58,241 nt of DNA from Patescibacteria group bacterium (GCA_028688375.1 JAQTYG010000005.1:1-58241), one strand, 5' to 3'. Shown: positions 34,467-43,603, counted from the stretch's first letter. Numbers and translations: made by a program. The notes: generated from the letters alone by a model not told the origin.

Positions 34467-34835
34467 ATGAATATACTTGGAATTGATTATGGCACGAAGA
34501 ACATAGGGCTGGCTTGGTGCGATACCGGTTTAGGCATGCCCCTGCCTTTTGGCGTGGTCAAAAATATTAATGACATCACAAAAATTATTAAGGAGGAAAA
34601 AATAGATAAAGTGGTGGTGGGTTTGCCGGTGGGTTTAGATGGCAAGGAAAACTTAAATACCGCCCGAGTGAAAAAATTTGTCGAAGAATTGGAAAATAGC
34701 ATTAGCGCGCCGGTGGAATTTTTTGACGAACGTTTTAGCTCGCAAGCGGCGGATCGGTCCGGCGACGGCGCGACCAGAGACGAAAAATCGGCCATGGTAA
34801 TTTTACAAGATTGGTTGGAGGCGAAGAAAAAGTAA
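34467..34835 (+). CDS. ruvX: RuvX/YqgF RNase-H-fold protein
   Basis: Family implicated in 16S rRNA 5'-end processing and annotated as a Holliday-junction resolvase. MNILGIDYGTKNIGLAWCD with the first catalytic Asp at residue 6, GLPVGLDG, and FFDERFSSQAA. 122 aa. recO starts 2 bases after its end. Confidence 0.95.
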   Translation: MNILGIDYGTKNIGLAWCDTGLGMPLPFGVVKNINDITKIIKEEKIDKVVVGLPVGLDGKENLNTARVKKFVEELENSISAPVEFFDERFSSQAADRSGDGATRDEKSAMVILQDWLEAKKK

Positions 34836-34837
34836 TT

Positions 34838-35557
34838 ATGTTAGCTATTGTATTGAGCCGACGGGATTATCGGGAGAATGATCAGTTGGTTAACCTGCTG
34901 ACGCTGGAAAAAGGAAAGATTTCCGTTTTGGCTAAGGGAGTTAAAAAGATCATCAGTAAAAATTCGGCCTTTCTGGAGCCGTTTTTTTTGGTGGAAGTGG
35001 AAATTGTGCCGGGGAGAGGGGCGTTGCTCCTGACCAAGGCAATCGGAGTGAACGGTTTTATTAAAATTAGAAAAAATTTAGATAAAATATTGATTGCCGC
35101 CAAGGCCGTGGCGCTAGTGGATCGTTTGGTGAAAGAAGGCGAACATGAAGGCCGGTTGTTTATTTTTTTACACGATTGGCTGGCCTACGTTAATGATCAT
35201 CGGACGAGCCGAAGCTTTTTATTCGGTTTTATTTCTCGCCTGTTCGGCTTGTTGGGTTTTGCTCCGCAATTAGCCGGTTGTATTGTCTGCGGAAAAAAAG
35301 TTCCGTCCGGGCGTGCGGCTGGCGATTTTGCTTTTTCCCCGGCTGGCGGCGGGTTGGTGTGCGCCGGTTGCGCTAGCTCACACCGAACGGAGCCGCTAGC
35401 TAGGCTATCAACCGACGATCTGATAAATTGGCAAAAAATTATGGATAAAAAAATCGTTGATTGGCCGGAAAAGCTAAGCCCGACATTGGAGCGCGCCATC
35501 CGCCGGTTTGTCGAATATCATAGCGAGAAAAAACTTGCTAAAATTAGCGGAATTTGA
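34838..35557 (+). CDS. recO: DNA repair protein RecO
   Basis: Recombination mediator that loads RecA. Start at 34838 (MLAIVLSRRDYRENDQLVNLLT). N-terminal OB fold, then helical domain; a four-Cys site CIVCG...CAGC (about 144-184) is like the zinc site of many RecO proteins. 239 aa. Confidence 0.94.
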   Translation: MLAIVLSRRDYRENDQLVNLLTLEKGKISVLAKGVKKIISKNSAFLEPFFLVEVEIVPGRGALLLTKAIGVNGFIKIRKNLDKILIAAKAVALVDRLVKEGEHEGRLFIFLHDWLAYVNDHRTSRSFLFGFISRLFGLLGFAPQLAGCIVCGKKVPSGRAAGDFAFSPAGGGLVCAGCASSHRTEPLARLSTDDLINWQKIMDKKIVDWPEKLSPTLERAIRRFVEYHSEKKLAKISGI

Positions 35558-35568
35558 TAGAATGAAAC

Positions 35569-35637
35569 CCGTAACACATATCCCGTACCCCATAACCTGA
35601 AATTGTTTTTTAGGCTACGGGTTACGGGTTATGGGTC
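35569..35637. repeat. Inverted word repeat CCCGTAACCC/GGGTTACGGG
   Basis: CCCGTAACACATATCCCGTA...CCCATAACC on one side and GGCTACGGGTTACGGGTTATGGG on the other form a long imperfect hairpin with TTTTTT near its centre. Fills the recO-asnS gap. Confidence 0.6.
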
Positions 35638-35658
35638 GCGCGCGATAAACTTAACTCT

Positions 35659-36954
35659 ATGCAACAAACATTGATTAAAAATTTGTCCCGACACGTGGGT
35701 GAAACCGTGGTCGTCAAGGGCTGGCTCTACAACAAGCGCTCATCCGGGCCGATTGTGTTTTTGGAATTGCGCGATGGCTTTGGTTTTGTCCAGGGTGTGG
35801 TGGTGCAAAAAGATGCCGTTGAAGCCGTGTGGCAGGCGGCGGAAAAGGTAACGCAAGAATCGTCGGTGGAAGTAACCGGCGTGGTGACCAAACATCCCAA
35901 AAAAGACAATGTTTTTGAATTGCAAATTAAAGATTTGAAAATTTTACAGTTAGCGCACGATTATCCGATTGCTAAAAAAGAACACGGTCCGGATTTTCTG
36001 ATGGACAACCGCCATCTCTGGCTGCGTAGTAGCAAACAGTGGGCGATCATGCGGGTGCGCGACGCGATTATCACGGCGATTGGCGAATACTTGCACCAGG
36101 AAAATTTTATCCGGGTAGATTCGCCGATTTTTACGCCTAATGCCTGCGAAGGCACGACTACACTTTTTCCTGTGCCATATTTTGATTTAGGCACGGCCTA
36201 TCTGTCGCAATCCGGACAGCTGTATAGTGAAGCGGCGATCATGTCGGTCGGCCGTTGTTATGATTTCGGGCCGGTCTTTCGCGCCGAGAAAAGCAAAACC
36301 AAGCGCCATTTGACCGAGTTCTGGATGATGGACGCGGAAGCGGCTTTTGTCGAGCATGATGAAAACTTAAAAATTCAGGAGGGGCTGGTACGTTTTATTG
36401 TCCGCTATTGTTTGGAACATTGTAAAGAAGAATTGGTAATTCTGGAGCGCGACACGGAAAGATTGGAAAAAGCCGACGCGCCGTTTGTTCGTTATACCTA
36501 TGACGAGGCAATTAAAAAATTAAATGAGGTGGGCTCGGATATTAAATATGGCGATGATTTAGGCAATGATGACGAGGGCCTGCTAACCAAAGACAGCGAG
36601 GTGCCGGTCTTTATTGAAAAATGGCCAAAAACCATTAAGCCGTTTTACATGAAGCGCGATGCCGGCAATCCGGATTTGGTGTGCAATGATGATTTAATTG
36701 CCACTGATGGCGGGGGAGAATTGATCGGCGGTTCCCAGCGCGAGGATGACGTGGAGTTGTTGTCGGCGAGAATTAAGGCCGAGGGTTTAAACGAAGAGGA
36801 TTATCAGTGGTATCTGGATTTACGGAAGTACGGCAGTGTTCCGCACTCGGGTTTTGGCCTGGGGTTGGAGCGGACCGTGCGCTGGATTTGCGGGATTGAA
36901 CATGTGCGCGAGACCATCGCGTTTCCCCGTACCATCGGACGGTTGAAGCCGTAG
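35659..36954 (+). CDS. asnS: Asparaginyl-tRNA synthetase
   Basis: Charges tRNA-Asn directly, so it would set the charging level sensed by the Asn leader upstream of the tRNA-Asn gene. 431 aa: OB anticodon-binding domain (1-100), then class II core with [43 protein letters not shown] (motif 2) and [16 protein letters not shown] (motif 3). The GTTTLFPV segment favours AsnRS over AspRS. It has no Asn-codon leader of its own. Confidence 0.94.
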   Translation: MQQTLIKNLSRHVGETVVVKGWLYNKRSSGPIVFLELRDGFGFVQGVVVQKDAVEAVWQAAEKVTQESSVEVTGVVTKHPKKDNVFELQIKDLKILQLAHDYPIAKKEHGPDFLMDNRHLWLRSSKQWAIMRVRDAIITAIGEYLHQENFIRVDSPIFTPNACEGTTTLFPVPYFDLGTAYLSQSGQLYSEAAIMSVGRCYDFGPVFRAEKSKTKRHLTEFWMMDAEAAFVEHDENLKIQEGLVRFIVRYCLEHCKEELVILERDTERLEKADAPFVRYTYDEAIKKLNEVGSDIKYGDDLGNDDEGLLTKDSEVPVFIEKWPKTIKPFYMKRDAGNPDLVCNDDLIATDGGGELIGGSQREDDVELLSARIKAEGLNEEDYQWYLDLRKYGSVPHSGFGLGLERTVRWICGIEHVRETIAFPRTIGRLKP

Positions 36955-36956
36955 AT

Positions 36957-36980
36957 CAGTTCACAGTACACAGTTCACAG
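36957..36980. repeat. Word repeat CAGTTCACAGTACACAGTTC after asnS
   Basis: Begins three bases after the asnS stop, the same position relative to the gene end as the copies after rpsL and rplN. Confidence 0.6.
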
Positions 36981-36981
36981 G

Positions 36982-37009
36982 AAAAAATCGGCCGGTTGGC
37001 CGATTTTTT
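36982..37009. terminator. Bidirectional terminator asnS/phosphoesterase
   Basis: AAAAAATCGGCC-GGTT-GGCCGATTTTTT; perfect 12-bp stem with T-runs on both strands. Confidence 0.88.
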
Positions 37010-37030
37010 AGTGTTTTTGTTTGGGAGTTT

Positions 37031-37996
37031 TTAAGGCGATAGATTTATCACTGCTACTTCCGGCGGGACATAGAAGCGTAGGGGCGCGGCGCATTCACCG
37101 GCGCCGACCGAAGTAAAAATGGGAATGTTGTTCCAATAATTGAGTCCGCGATAATAGGAGCGGTTTAAAATCGTGTTCGCGGTCATCGGCGGTCCGAAAA
37201 AAGGAATCCAAATTTGTCCACCGTGGGTGTGACCGGATAACACCAGATCCGGTGCCGGTATATTGGTGGGATAGTATAAAATCCCGTCGTTGATGTGAGT
37301 TATTAGTATCAGCGGATCTTTTTTATTCCAATTATTCAACTGAGAAAAATCCGGCTGGATTTTCCAAATATCATCTAAACCAAAGAGGCAAATTTTTTGG
37401 CCTTTTATTTCCGGACAAACCAGGGTGTTGCGTAGAAGAGGAATGTTGTAAGTTTTCATCCGGTCAATTAGCAATTGCGATCGGTTGCCGGTGGATTTTT
37501 CCGGCTGTTGTCGTACTCGTCCGCCGATGCCGTATTCATGATTGCCCAGGACGTAATAAATCGGATAGCGGCCAACTAATTTTTTGAGCGGTTCCAGATA
37601 TTGGCTTTCGTCTTCAAACGTGCCCTCGTTATCAATTAAATCCCCGCCCAAAATTACCAAGTCCGGGTTGATTGCTCCGATCCGCGCCACGACTTTTTCC
37701 ACCCAGGCGGTTTTTTTATGATTGCCAACTTGGATGTCGGTAATTAGAGCGATTTTTATTTCTTGTTTAATTTTGGCGGTGTGGACGACAGCTTTGGTCG
37801 TTACCAATAAATACGGCTCTATCAAAGTGGAATAAAAAGCCAGCACAATGCCAAGGGCGAGGATGGCGGAAAATAATCCGCTCAAAAATCTAAATCGGCC
37901 GAAAAATAATTTCGGATTTCTGCGGTCGCGCAGGATGAAGAAAATCATCAACCCGGCGACCACCACGTAGCCGTAAACGATAACGAGTAAAAACAT
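37031..37996 (-). CDS. Membrane-anchored metallophosphoesterase (YaeI/YkuE-like)
   Basis: Start placed at ATG 37996 (MFLLVIVYGYVVV); the extra 22 residues in the ORF track are a translated word repeat. Two N-terminal membrane segments (about 1-20 and 40-65), then a calcineurin-type phosphoesterase domain: TDIQVG (DxQ in place of the usual DxH), GGDLIDNEG, GNHEYG, LITHIND and SGHTHGGQIW. 321 aa. Relatives act at the membrane on lipid-linked or other phosphodiesters; substrate unknown here. Confidence 0.9.
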   Translation of the reverse strand: MFLLVIVYGYVVVAGLMIFFILRDRRNPKLFFGRFRFLSGLFSAILALGIVLAFYSTLIEPYLLVTTKAVVHTAKIKQEIKIALITDIQVGNHKKTAWVEKVVARIGAINPDLVILGGDLIDNEGTFEDESQYLEPLKKLVGRYPIYYVLGNHEYGIGGRVRQQPEKSTGNRSQLLIDRMKTYNIPLLRNTLVCPEIKGQKICLFGLDDIWKIQPDFSQLNNWNKKDPLILITHINDGILYYPTNIPAPDLVLSGHTHGGQIWIPFFGPPMTANTILNRSYYRGLNYWNNIPIFTSVGAGECAAPLRFYVPPEVAVINLSP

Positions 37997-37998
37997 AG

Positions 37999-38060
37999 TG
38001 AAAATGACCAAATCCCAATGTCCAATGCCCAATAAAATCCCAAGTTCCAATGACCAATTC
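37999..38060. repeat. Word repeat CCCAATGTCCAATGCCCAA
   Basis: Words AATGACCAAATCCCAATGTCC repeated with small changes, directly before the phosphoesterase start. Same family before parA (40217) and inside recG and radA. Confidence 0.65.
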
Positions 38061-38180
38061 ATTTATATTGCGGTCATTGAGATTTTTAATACTGAATGGG
38101 AGTATTTTACAGGAAAAAGAGAAGAAAATCAAAAAAACCCGCCAGAGGTCGAGAGACTTGGCGGGGAGCAGTTGGTCTGC

Positions 38181-38762
38181 TCAGTCCGAAAAGGTTCGTT
38201 TGCGTCTAAACACCAGAGCGGTAATCAGACTTATTAGGCTGATTTGAATGACTGGGTACAGCGCGATGGTGAACGTCCACTTATTGATGGCGATAACATT
38301 CGCGATGCTACTCCCCAGGAACAGCGCCCAAGTAGCCCGGTCTTCGCCATCCGGCTCTAAATAGGACTTGCGAATTGTCGGTAGCGCTCCAATGAAGTCG
38401 ATGGCGATGTTCATGAACAGCGCGATAAGCGGCGACTTGAACCACCACCAGAGCAACAGGCCCAGTCCAGCTCCGGCAAGGCAACTGCGGTCAAACCGCG
38501 TCCATCCGCCCTCGCCGTATTTGATTGAAAGGACGGCGATGATCGTTGACCCCAGGCTGTAACACACAGGAACCCAGACGGTCTCTCTTGCTCCGGACGC
38601 ATAATAGCTTACGGCAATTATGCAGCTTACTATCGCCCAAATTATCCAAGTCGCTCTGTTGGGTCTGGCTTTCTTGGCCAGAATTGCCAGAATGAACGGA
38701 ATATAGGCGACGAGGGAAAGGATACCCGCCACCCATCCAGCCACAGCTGCGATGTCAGGCAT
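38181..38762 (-). CDS. PQ-loop-like membrane protein (193 aa), strong SD
   Basis: About six or seven membrane segments. Two similar repeats can be seen: AYIPFILAILAKKARPNRATW (about 19-38) and ALPTIRKSYLEPDGEDRATW (about 125-144), each a Pro-containing helix followed by a RATW segment, resembling the PQ-loop/SWEET-like architecture of small transporters. AGGAGG lies five bases before the ATG and a consensus promoter lies at 38813-38841. Function not known. Confidence 0.72.
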   Translation of the reverse strand: MPDIAAVAGWVAGILSLVAYIPFILAILAKKARPNRATWIIWAIVSCIIAVSYYASGARETVWVPVCYSLGSTIIAVLSIKYGEGGWTRFDRSCLAGAGLGLLLWWWFKSPLIALFMNIAIDFIGALPTIRKSYLEPDGEDRATWALFLGSSIANVIAINKWTFTIALYPVIQISLISLITALVFRRKRTFSD

Positions 38763-38812
38763 TTTTCCCTCCTTTTTGTTTGGGAATTTGCGGATTTTTT
38801 ATCCGACGTATA

Positions 38813-38841
38813 AGTATAGCATATTTTATGCGAAAAGTCAA
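38813..38841 (-). promoter_or_regulatory. Promoter of the PQ-loop-like gene
   Basis: On the minus strand: TTGACT, 17 bases, TATACT, TGC before the -10. Confidence 0.75.
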
Positions 38842-38931
38842 GGTGGGCGATAAAAAAGAAGAAGCCGGTCGGAGGTGAGGAACCCGCGGCCGGCTAAGGG
38901 TGCGTTTGTGGGGAATTTTCTCTTGGTGGGT

Positions 38932-39831
38932 TTAAGCGTCGGGTTGAGTGGGTTCGAACATCTTGCGGCGAGGATCGTCCGCGGGCAAGAATTCGAGGAC
39001 TCTGTCAGTGAGCTCCTTGCGAATTCTGGCGCCATCTTTGGACTTGTTGCCGAACCGTTTGGAAGCGGCGATTGCCCGAATGGTGTCAGTAGAGATGTCG
39101 AGCAACTCGTCGATTTTTGCCTGCTGGCATGCGGTCTCATCCTCGAGCTCGACTTTCGCGCGCATACTCCGGAAGAAAGCGAATCCGAGCGGCATGACCG
39201 GTGGTGTCTTGTTGTCGGCCATCATCTGGTTGAAGAGGTCGAGGGTGTAGCCGACTGTCAGGCTTGCTTCTTCGCCGTGGCGAGTCTTGATCGTAACAGT
39301 GGAATTGGTTATCGAGCCGTCATAGGTCGGGTGGAAGCTCCCCAAGTGCCAATAGACCTTGGGGTCCTGGAATTGGTACTCGGGTCCATATGAAATTCGG
39401 GGCTTTTCGTTGAACCACCCTCCGAGCGGGATGACGATGGCGCATGTCGACGTGGGAGAATAACTCACCTGGCCGCGCGGGACAACCCAGCCGACGATTT
39501 CCCGATGTTCCGGTATCAAGTCATTCAAGCGGGTGATCCAGAGGTTGTTACCCCTCACATTGAGTTCCCATATACAGCGGAAGTCGAGGCAGAGGTGGAG
39601 GAACGCAACGAGGGTGAACAGTACTCCACCGCCCAAGCCGAATATAGCCAATGGGCGGTTGTCCAGGAGCGTGTCCCAGAAAAAAAGTGACGCGGTCAAG
39701 AATATGAGGCCTACCACGCCACAGAGCGCCATTGGCGAGGTGTCCTTGCGTCCGCTGACGCTCGTGTAATCTTTCCATTTTTTCAGACGCATGTTGACGG
39801 TGACCGGACTCATGACTCTTCGCTTTTCCAT
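38932..39831 (-). CDS. Orphan membrane protein (299 aa), strong SD
   Basis: No family recognised. The start is 39831 (MEKRRVMSPVTVN), with AAGGAG seven bases upstream; the ORF track is 25 codons too long. Two membrane segments (about 35-52 and 60-80) are followed by a large soluble domain with VRGNNLWITRLNDLIPEHRE and GYTLDLFNQMMADN, then a charged helical tail (DGARIRKELTDRVLEFLPAD). The soluble part vaguely recalls SPFH/band-7 layouts but no motif proves it. GC-rich codons. Confidence 0.72.
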   Translation of the reverse strand: MEKRRVMSPVTVNMRLKKWKDYTSVSGRKDTSPMALCGVVGLIFLTASLFFWDTLLDNRPLAIFGLGGGVLFTLVAFLHLCLDFRCIWELNVRGNNLWITRLNDLIPEHREIVGWVVPRGQVSYSPTSTCAIVIPLGGWFNEKPRISYGPEYQFQDPKVYWHLGSFHPTYDGSITNSTVTIKTRHGEEASLTVGYTLDLFNQMMADNKTPPVMPLGFAFFRSMRAKVELEDETACQQAKIDELLDISTDTIRAIAASKRFGNKSKDGARIRKELTDRVLEFLPADDPRRKMFEPTQPDA

Positions 39832-39984
39832 CTCGCTTCTCCTTTTTCCGACGCCCCAAAGGGCAGTGGGTGGCGCGGTGGAACGGCCTTTTTGGCACCA
39901 TGCCAAACAATCCGTTCAATCCGCCAAGAGATAAATTGTCCAAGGAACAACTTCGCCTATCCTACCACAAGCCATTAAAAAAGC

Positions 39985-40009
39985 AAATAAAAAACACGCT
40001 GGCGCATGT
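39985..40009 (-). terminator. Terminator after tRNA-Leu
   Basis: On the minus strand ACATGC-GCCA-GCGTGT followed by TTTTTATTT. Confidence 0.7.
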
Positions 40010-40015
40010 TTTTAG

Positions 40016-40097
40016 TGCCCGGGGAGAGAATCGAACTCTCATGGCCGAAGCCGCACGATTTTGAGTCGTGTTCGTCTACCAGTTCCGACACCCGGGC
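40016..40097 (-). tRNA. tRNA-Leu (anticodon CAA)
   Basis: 82 nt with acceptor GCCCGGG/CCCGGGC, anticodon stem CACGA/TCGTG and loop CTCAAAA (CAA), a class II variable arm (CGGCTTCGGCCATG region) and T arm GAGAG-TTCGATT-CTCTC. CCA is not encoded. It starts about 13 nt after the predicted transcription start and, unlike tRNA-Asn, has no leader ORF or terminator before it. Confidence 0.95.
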
Positions 40098-40110
40098 AAA
40101 ATGTGCTAAC

Positions 40111-40139
40111 ATTGTAGTAAATTTACGACATTTTGTCAA
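40111..40139 (-). promoter_or_regulatory. Promoter of tRNA-Leu
   Basis: On the minus strand: TTGACA, 17 bases, TACAAT. Confidence 0.8.
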
Positions 40140-40170
40140 ATATCACGCGAAATTTAGCCGTATTTGCCCT

Positions 40171-40198
40171 TTGATTTTATATTGGTTTATGATATAAT
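40171..40198 (+). promoter_or_regulatory. Promoter of parA-parB
   Basis: TTGATT, 16 bases, TATAAT. Leader of about 60 nt consisting mainly of a word repeat. Confidence 0.7.
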
Positions 40199-40216
40199 AT
40201 TGTAAATTGTGGTTTG

Positions 40217-40257
40217 GCTTTTATTGGATATTGGTCATTGGAATTTGGTCATTCTTG
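40217..40257. repeat. Word repeat GGATATTGGTCATTGGAATT before parA
   Basis: Reverse-complement relative of the run at 37999-38060. Confidence 0.6.
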
Positions 40258-40263
40258 TAATCT

Positions 40264-41028
40264 ATGCCTCCCGTAATATCCATCGTTAATCAAAAAGGCG
40301 GAGTGGGGAAGACCACCACCGCCGTGAATTTGGCCGCCGGTTTGTCAGAAGCCGGCAAGTTTGTTTTGTTGGTTGATTTGGATCCGCAAGGCAACGCCAC
40401 TTCCGGTTTGGGCATTAAACACGAAGAGCTGGAACAGGGTTTGTATCATTCGATCATGGGCGAAGCTCGGGTGCATGACGTGATAAAAAATACGGCGCAC
40501 ACCGGTTTGCGCGTCGCTCCGGCCACGCCGGACTTAGCCGGCGCTAATGTGGAATTGGTGAACGTGGCAGGCCGGGAATCTAAATTGTCCGACGTTCTGG
40601 CCGAAGCCAAACACGCTTATGATTACATTATCATTGATTGCCCGCCCTCGCTCGGCATCTTGACTCTCAACGGTTTGGTGGCGGCCGACCACGTGTTGAT
40701 CCCGGTGCAGGCGGAATATTACGCGCTGGAAGGACTGGGCCAGCTGTTAAAAACCATTGATTTGGTACGCGAAAATATTCGACCCGACTTAAATATCCTT
40801 GGCGCGGTGCTGACCATGTTTGATTCGCGCAATCGTTTGTCAGAAGAAGTTTTGCACGAGCTTTACAAATATTTTCCCAACAATATTTTCCGTTCGGTCA
40901 TCCCGCGCACCGTGCGTTTGGCGGAAGCGCCGAGTTACGGCCAAAGTATTTTTCATTACGAATCAAACGGCAAGGGCGCGAAGGCCTACGAACGCTTGAC
41001 GCGTGAAATATTGGAAAAATTCGTCTAA
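40264..41028 (+). CDS. parA: Chromosome-partitioning ATPase ParA/Soj
   Basis: Deviant Walker A KGGVGKTTTAVNLAAGL at about 11-27, DLDPQGNATSGLG, and Walker B IIDCPPSLG. 254 aa, the short Soj type without an N-terminal HTH. It pairs with parB 26 bases downstream. Such pairs often lie near the replication origin, but no dnaA or clear origin is visible here. Confidence 0.97.
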   Translation: MPPVISIVNQKGGVGKTTTAVNLAAGLSEAGKFVLLVDLDPQGNATSGLGIKHEELEQGLYHSIMGEARVHDVIKNTAHTGLRVAPATPDLAGANVELVNVAGRESKLSDVLAEAKHAYDYIIIDCPPSLGILTLNGLVAADHVLIPVQAEYYALEGLGQLLKTIDLVRENIRPDLNILGAVLTMFDSRNRLSEEVLHELYKYFPNNIFRSVIPRTVRLAEAPSYGQSIFHYESNGKGAKAYERLTREILEKFV

Positions 41029-41054
41029 AGATTTTTAAATTAGATTTTTATTTT

Positions 41055-41924
41055 ATGTCACTTGGACGCGGATTGGGGGCGCTGATCTCTTCCACTGCCG
41101 GTCGGCAGAAAAAAGAATATGCCACCGGGAGCGCGAAAGAGCCGGTGTCCGGTCAATCGCCCAAAATTTGGGAGGTCTCGTTGAGCGAAATTACGCCGGC
41201 GCCAAAACAGCCGCGGAAATATTTTAATCCGGAAGAATTGGATGAGTTGGCCGCTTCCATTAAAAAACATGGTATTTTACAACCCCTGCTGTTATCGGAA
41301 AAAGCCAACGGTGGCTATGAAATAATTGCCGGCGAAAGACGCTGGCGCGCCGCCAAATTAGCCGGCCTGGCTATTGTTCCGGCGATTGTTAAACAACTGC
41401 CGGATTTGGAAAAGCTGGAAGTGTCGCTGATTGAAAATATTCAGCGCGCCGATTTGAATTCCATGGAAGAGGCCTGCGCTTATAAACGATTGGTCGATGA
41501 ATTCAACTTAACTCAGCAGGAGGTGGCGGACAAAGTCGGCAAGAGCCGGCCGGCGGTGGCCAATACGATCCGCTTGCTGGAATTGCCTAATGAAGTGCAA
41601 AAAGCGCTGGTGGAAAAGCGAATTAATACCGGCCAGGCGAAGGCGTTGTTATCGCTCCGAAATGAGAAAGAGCAATTGGACGCGCTCTCCTCCATGCTTG
41701 GACAAAAAATTTCCGTGCGCGAATTGGAAAGAGCGGTGCAAAAAATACGGCCTGCCGGGTTTTCTCGCCGGGACCCCAATCTGGCGTATTTGGAAGAAAA
41801 ACTGCGCACCGCGCTTGGCACCAAAGCGAATATCACGCAAAAAGGCGAACAAGGCATAATCGCCATTAATTATTATTCCAAAGAAGAGCTGGCGCGAGTG
41901 ATAAAGAAAATTGTGGGGGAGTAG
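41055..41924 (+). CDS. parB: Chromosome-partitioning protein ParB/Spo0J
   Basis: Binds parS and is a CTPase clamp in studied homologues. 289 aa: box I ITPAPKQPRKYFNPEEL, box II GERRWRAAKLAG, HTH with LTQQEVADKVGKSRPAVAN, C-terminal dimerisation region. No obvious parS (TGTTTCACGTGAAACA) was noticed in the window. Confidence 0.97.
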   Translation: MSLGRGLGALISSTAGRQKKEYATGSAKEPVSGQSPKIWEVSLSEITPAPKQPRKYFNPEELDELAASIKKHGILQPLLLSEKANGGYEIIAGERRWRAAKLAGLAIVPAIVKQLPDLEKLEVSLIENIQRADLNSMEEACAYKRLVDEFNLTQQEVADKVGKSRPAVANTIRLLELPNEVQKALVEKRINTGQAKALLSLRNEKEQLDALSSMLGQKISVRELERAVQKIRPAGFSRRDPNLAYLEEKLRTALGTKANITQKGEQGIIAINYYSKEELARVIKKIVGE

Positions 41925-41940
41925 GGTACAAAAAATAATT

Positions 41941-41970
41941 AAAAAACCCGGTGTCACGCCGGGTTTTTTT
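41941..41970. terminator. Bidirectional terminator parB/relA
   Basis: AAAAAACCCGG...CCGGGTTTTTTT; T-runs on both strands. Confidence 0.88.
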
Positions 41971-41976
41971 AAATAA

Positions 41977-43482
41977 TTACTTTTTAATCGGCAGTGGGAA
42001 AATCGCTTTCAGCCAACTTTGTTTTTTGGCGTTCAAACTTTGTTTGATGCGCGATTTAGCCACGTGGGTTTTGACAAATTTTAGCCAATCCGGACTTGGC
42101 CCCTTACGATTTTTATCCACCAGCACCTCCACCACGTCGCCGCTTTTTAGCGGAGTGTCCAAGCTGACCATTTGTTCATTGATTTTTACGCCGTTGCATT
42201 TATTGCCGATATCGGTATGAATGTGGTAGGCAAAATCCACGGCGGTGGCGTTTTCCGGCAGATCAATGACGTCGCCGTTTGGCGTGAAGACAAAAATTCT
42301 ATTTTGGAAAAAATCTATTTTCATTGACTCCAAATCCGACAAATTGTTCAGTACTTCTTGTTGGATTTTGGCCAGCTCCTTGGCCCAGGAAATATCTTTT
42401 CGATCTTTTTTCGCGCCGCCTTTTTTTTCGTCGTAGTGCCAATGCGCCGCCACGCCGTATTCGGCCTCGTCGTGCATTTCCGGCGTGCGGATTTGGAATT
42501 CCACGATGTTGCCGTCGTCGCAAAACACGGTGGTGTGAAGCGATTTGTAGCCGTTGGGCTTGGGTTGGGAAATAAAATCTTTGATGCGCCCCTTCAGCGG
42601 CCGCCAGAGCTGGTGGATAATGCCGAGCGCGGCGTAGCAATCGCCGACATCGGGCACGACAATGCGCAAAGCGACAATGTCGTGAATCTGCGAGGCGTCC
42701 CAATTTTTTTGGATTAGTTTTTGGTATAAACTGTACAACTTTTTCTTGCGGCCGTGGATGTCCAGCACTTTGATGCCGGAATTTTTCATTTCCGTTTTGG
42801 TCGCTTCCATTATCTTGTCCAGATATGGCCCTTCTTCGGCGATAACATTGTCGCGCAGAGCTTTTACTTTTTCGTATTCTTTGGGGTAGACATAGGGAAA
42901 AGACAGATCTTCCAGCAGACCCTTGAACTCGCCCATGCTCAAACGATTGGCAATCGGCGCATAAATTTCCAAACTTTCCATGGCGATGCGGTACTGCTTG
43001 TTCGGCGGTTGCGCGTCCAGCGTGAGTAAGTTGTGAATGCGGTCGGCGAATTTAATAATCATTACCCGGATATCCTCGGCCATGGCGATAAACATCTTGC
43101 GCAAATTTTCCAAATAGCGTTCCACGCCGCGATATTTGATTTTTCCCAATTTGGTGATGCCTTTGACCATTTGCGCCACATCTTTACCGAAATTTTTTTC
43201 AATTTCTTCCAAAGTAACTTGCGTATCTTCCGGCACGTCATGCAAGAGCGCGGCTACAATGATGTTGATATCAATGCGCATTAGGGCGAGAATGTAGGCG
43301 GCGGCCAAGGGGTGGGTGATGTAGGGCTCGCCATTGTAACGAACTTGGCCTTTGTGCGCGTCAGCGGCAAAATCATAAGCCAACCGAATCATTTCAATAT
43401 CGGTTTTGCGGCAATATTTTTTTAATTCCTCCACCAGCGTTTCAATGGTGATGTCCGGCGGAAGGACGATGGTACTTCTCAT
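41977..43482 (-). CDS. RelA/SpoT (p)ppGpp synthetase-hydrolase, short C-terminus
   Basis: Stringent-response enzyme. HD hydrolase domain with HDVPEDT (81-87); synthetase domain with DIVALRIVVPDVGDCYAALG (about 263-282) and GYKSLHTTV; TGS domain near 395-455 (IFVFTPNGDVIDLPENATAVDFAYHIH). At 501 aa it ends soon after TGS and lacks the zinc-finger and ACT/RRM parts of typical 700-750 aa long RSH proteins. Since an intact HDxxED is present, both activities are expected. Confidence 0.95.
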   Translation of the reverse strand: MRSTIVLPPDITIETLVEELKKYCRKTDIEMIRLAYDFAADAHKGQVRYNGEPYITHPLAAAYILALMRIDINIIVAALLHDVPEDTQVTLEEIEKNFGKDVAQMVKGITKLGKIKYRGVERYLENLRKMFIAMAEDIRVMIIKFADRIHNLLTLDAQPPNKQYRIAMESLEIYAPIANRLSMGEFKGLLEDLSFPYVYPKEYEKVKALRDNVIAEEGPYLDKIMEATKTEMKNSGIKVLDIHGRKKKLYSLYQKLIQKNWDASQIHDIVALRIVVPDVGDCYAALGIIHQLWRPLKGRIKDFISQPKPNGYKSLHTTVFCDDGNIVEFQIRTPEMHDEAEYGVAAHWHYDEKKGGAKKDRKDISWAKELAKIQQEVLNNLSDLESMKIDFFQNRIFVFTPNGDVIDLPENATAVDFAYHIHTDIGNKCNGVKINEQMVSLDTPLKSGDVVEVLVDKNRKGPSPDWLKFVKTHVAKSRIKQSLNAKKQSWLKAIFPLPIKK

Positions 43483-43504
43483 ATATTTTTTTCTGTATGG
43501 CGAT

Positions 43505-43534
43505 ATTTTAACACGAAGAACGCTCTGAGGTCAA
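43505..43534 (-). promoter_or_regulatory. Promoter of the relA/spoT gene
   Basis: On the minus strand: TTGACC, 18 bases, TAAAAT. Confidence 0.6.
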
Positions 43535-43564
43535 AAAATGCGGAGATACGGCGGCGGGGGTTGA

Positions 43565-43602
43565 TCCCTCACTCACCCCGCAAATGCGGGGTGAGTGAGG
43601 GA
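43565..43602. repeat. 38-bp perfect palindrome beside an RNA promoter
   Basis: TCCCTCACTCACCCCGCA and its exact complement, separated by AA. It ends one base before the -35 box at 43604. Confidence 0.85.
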
Positions 43603-43603
43603 C

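Noticed and set aside
37997-38062. N-terminal extension of the metallophosphoesterase
   Set aside because: It is encoded by the GGTCATTGG word repeat, so the internal Met that begins the membrane helix is the better start.
40111-40264. Replication origin beside parA-parB
   Set aside because: There is no dnaA, no cluster of TTATCCACA-like boxes and no clear parS; the pair alone does not prove an origin.
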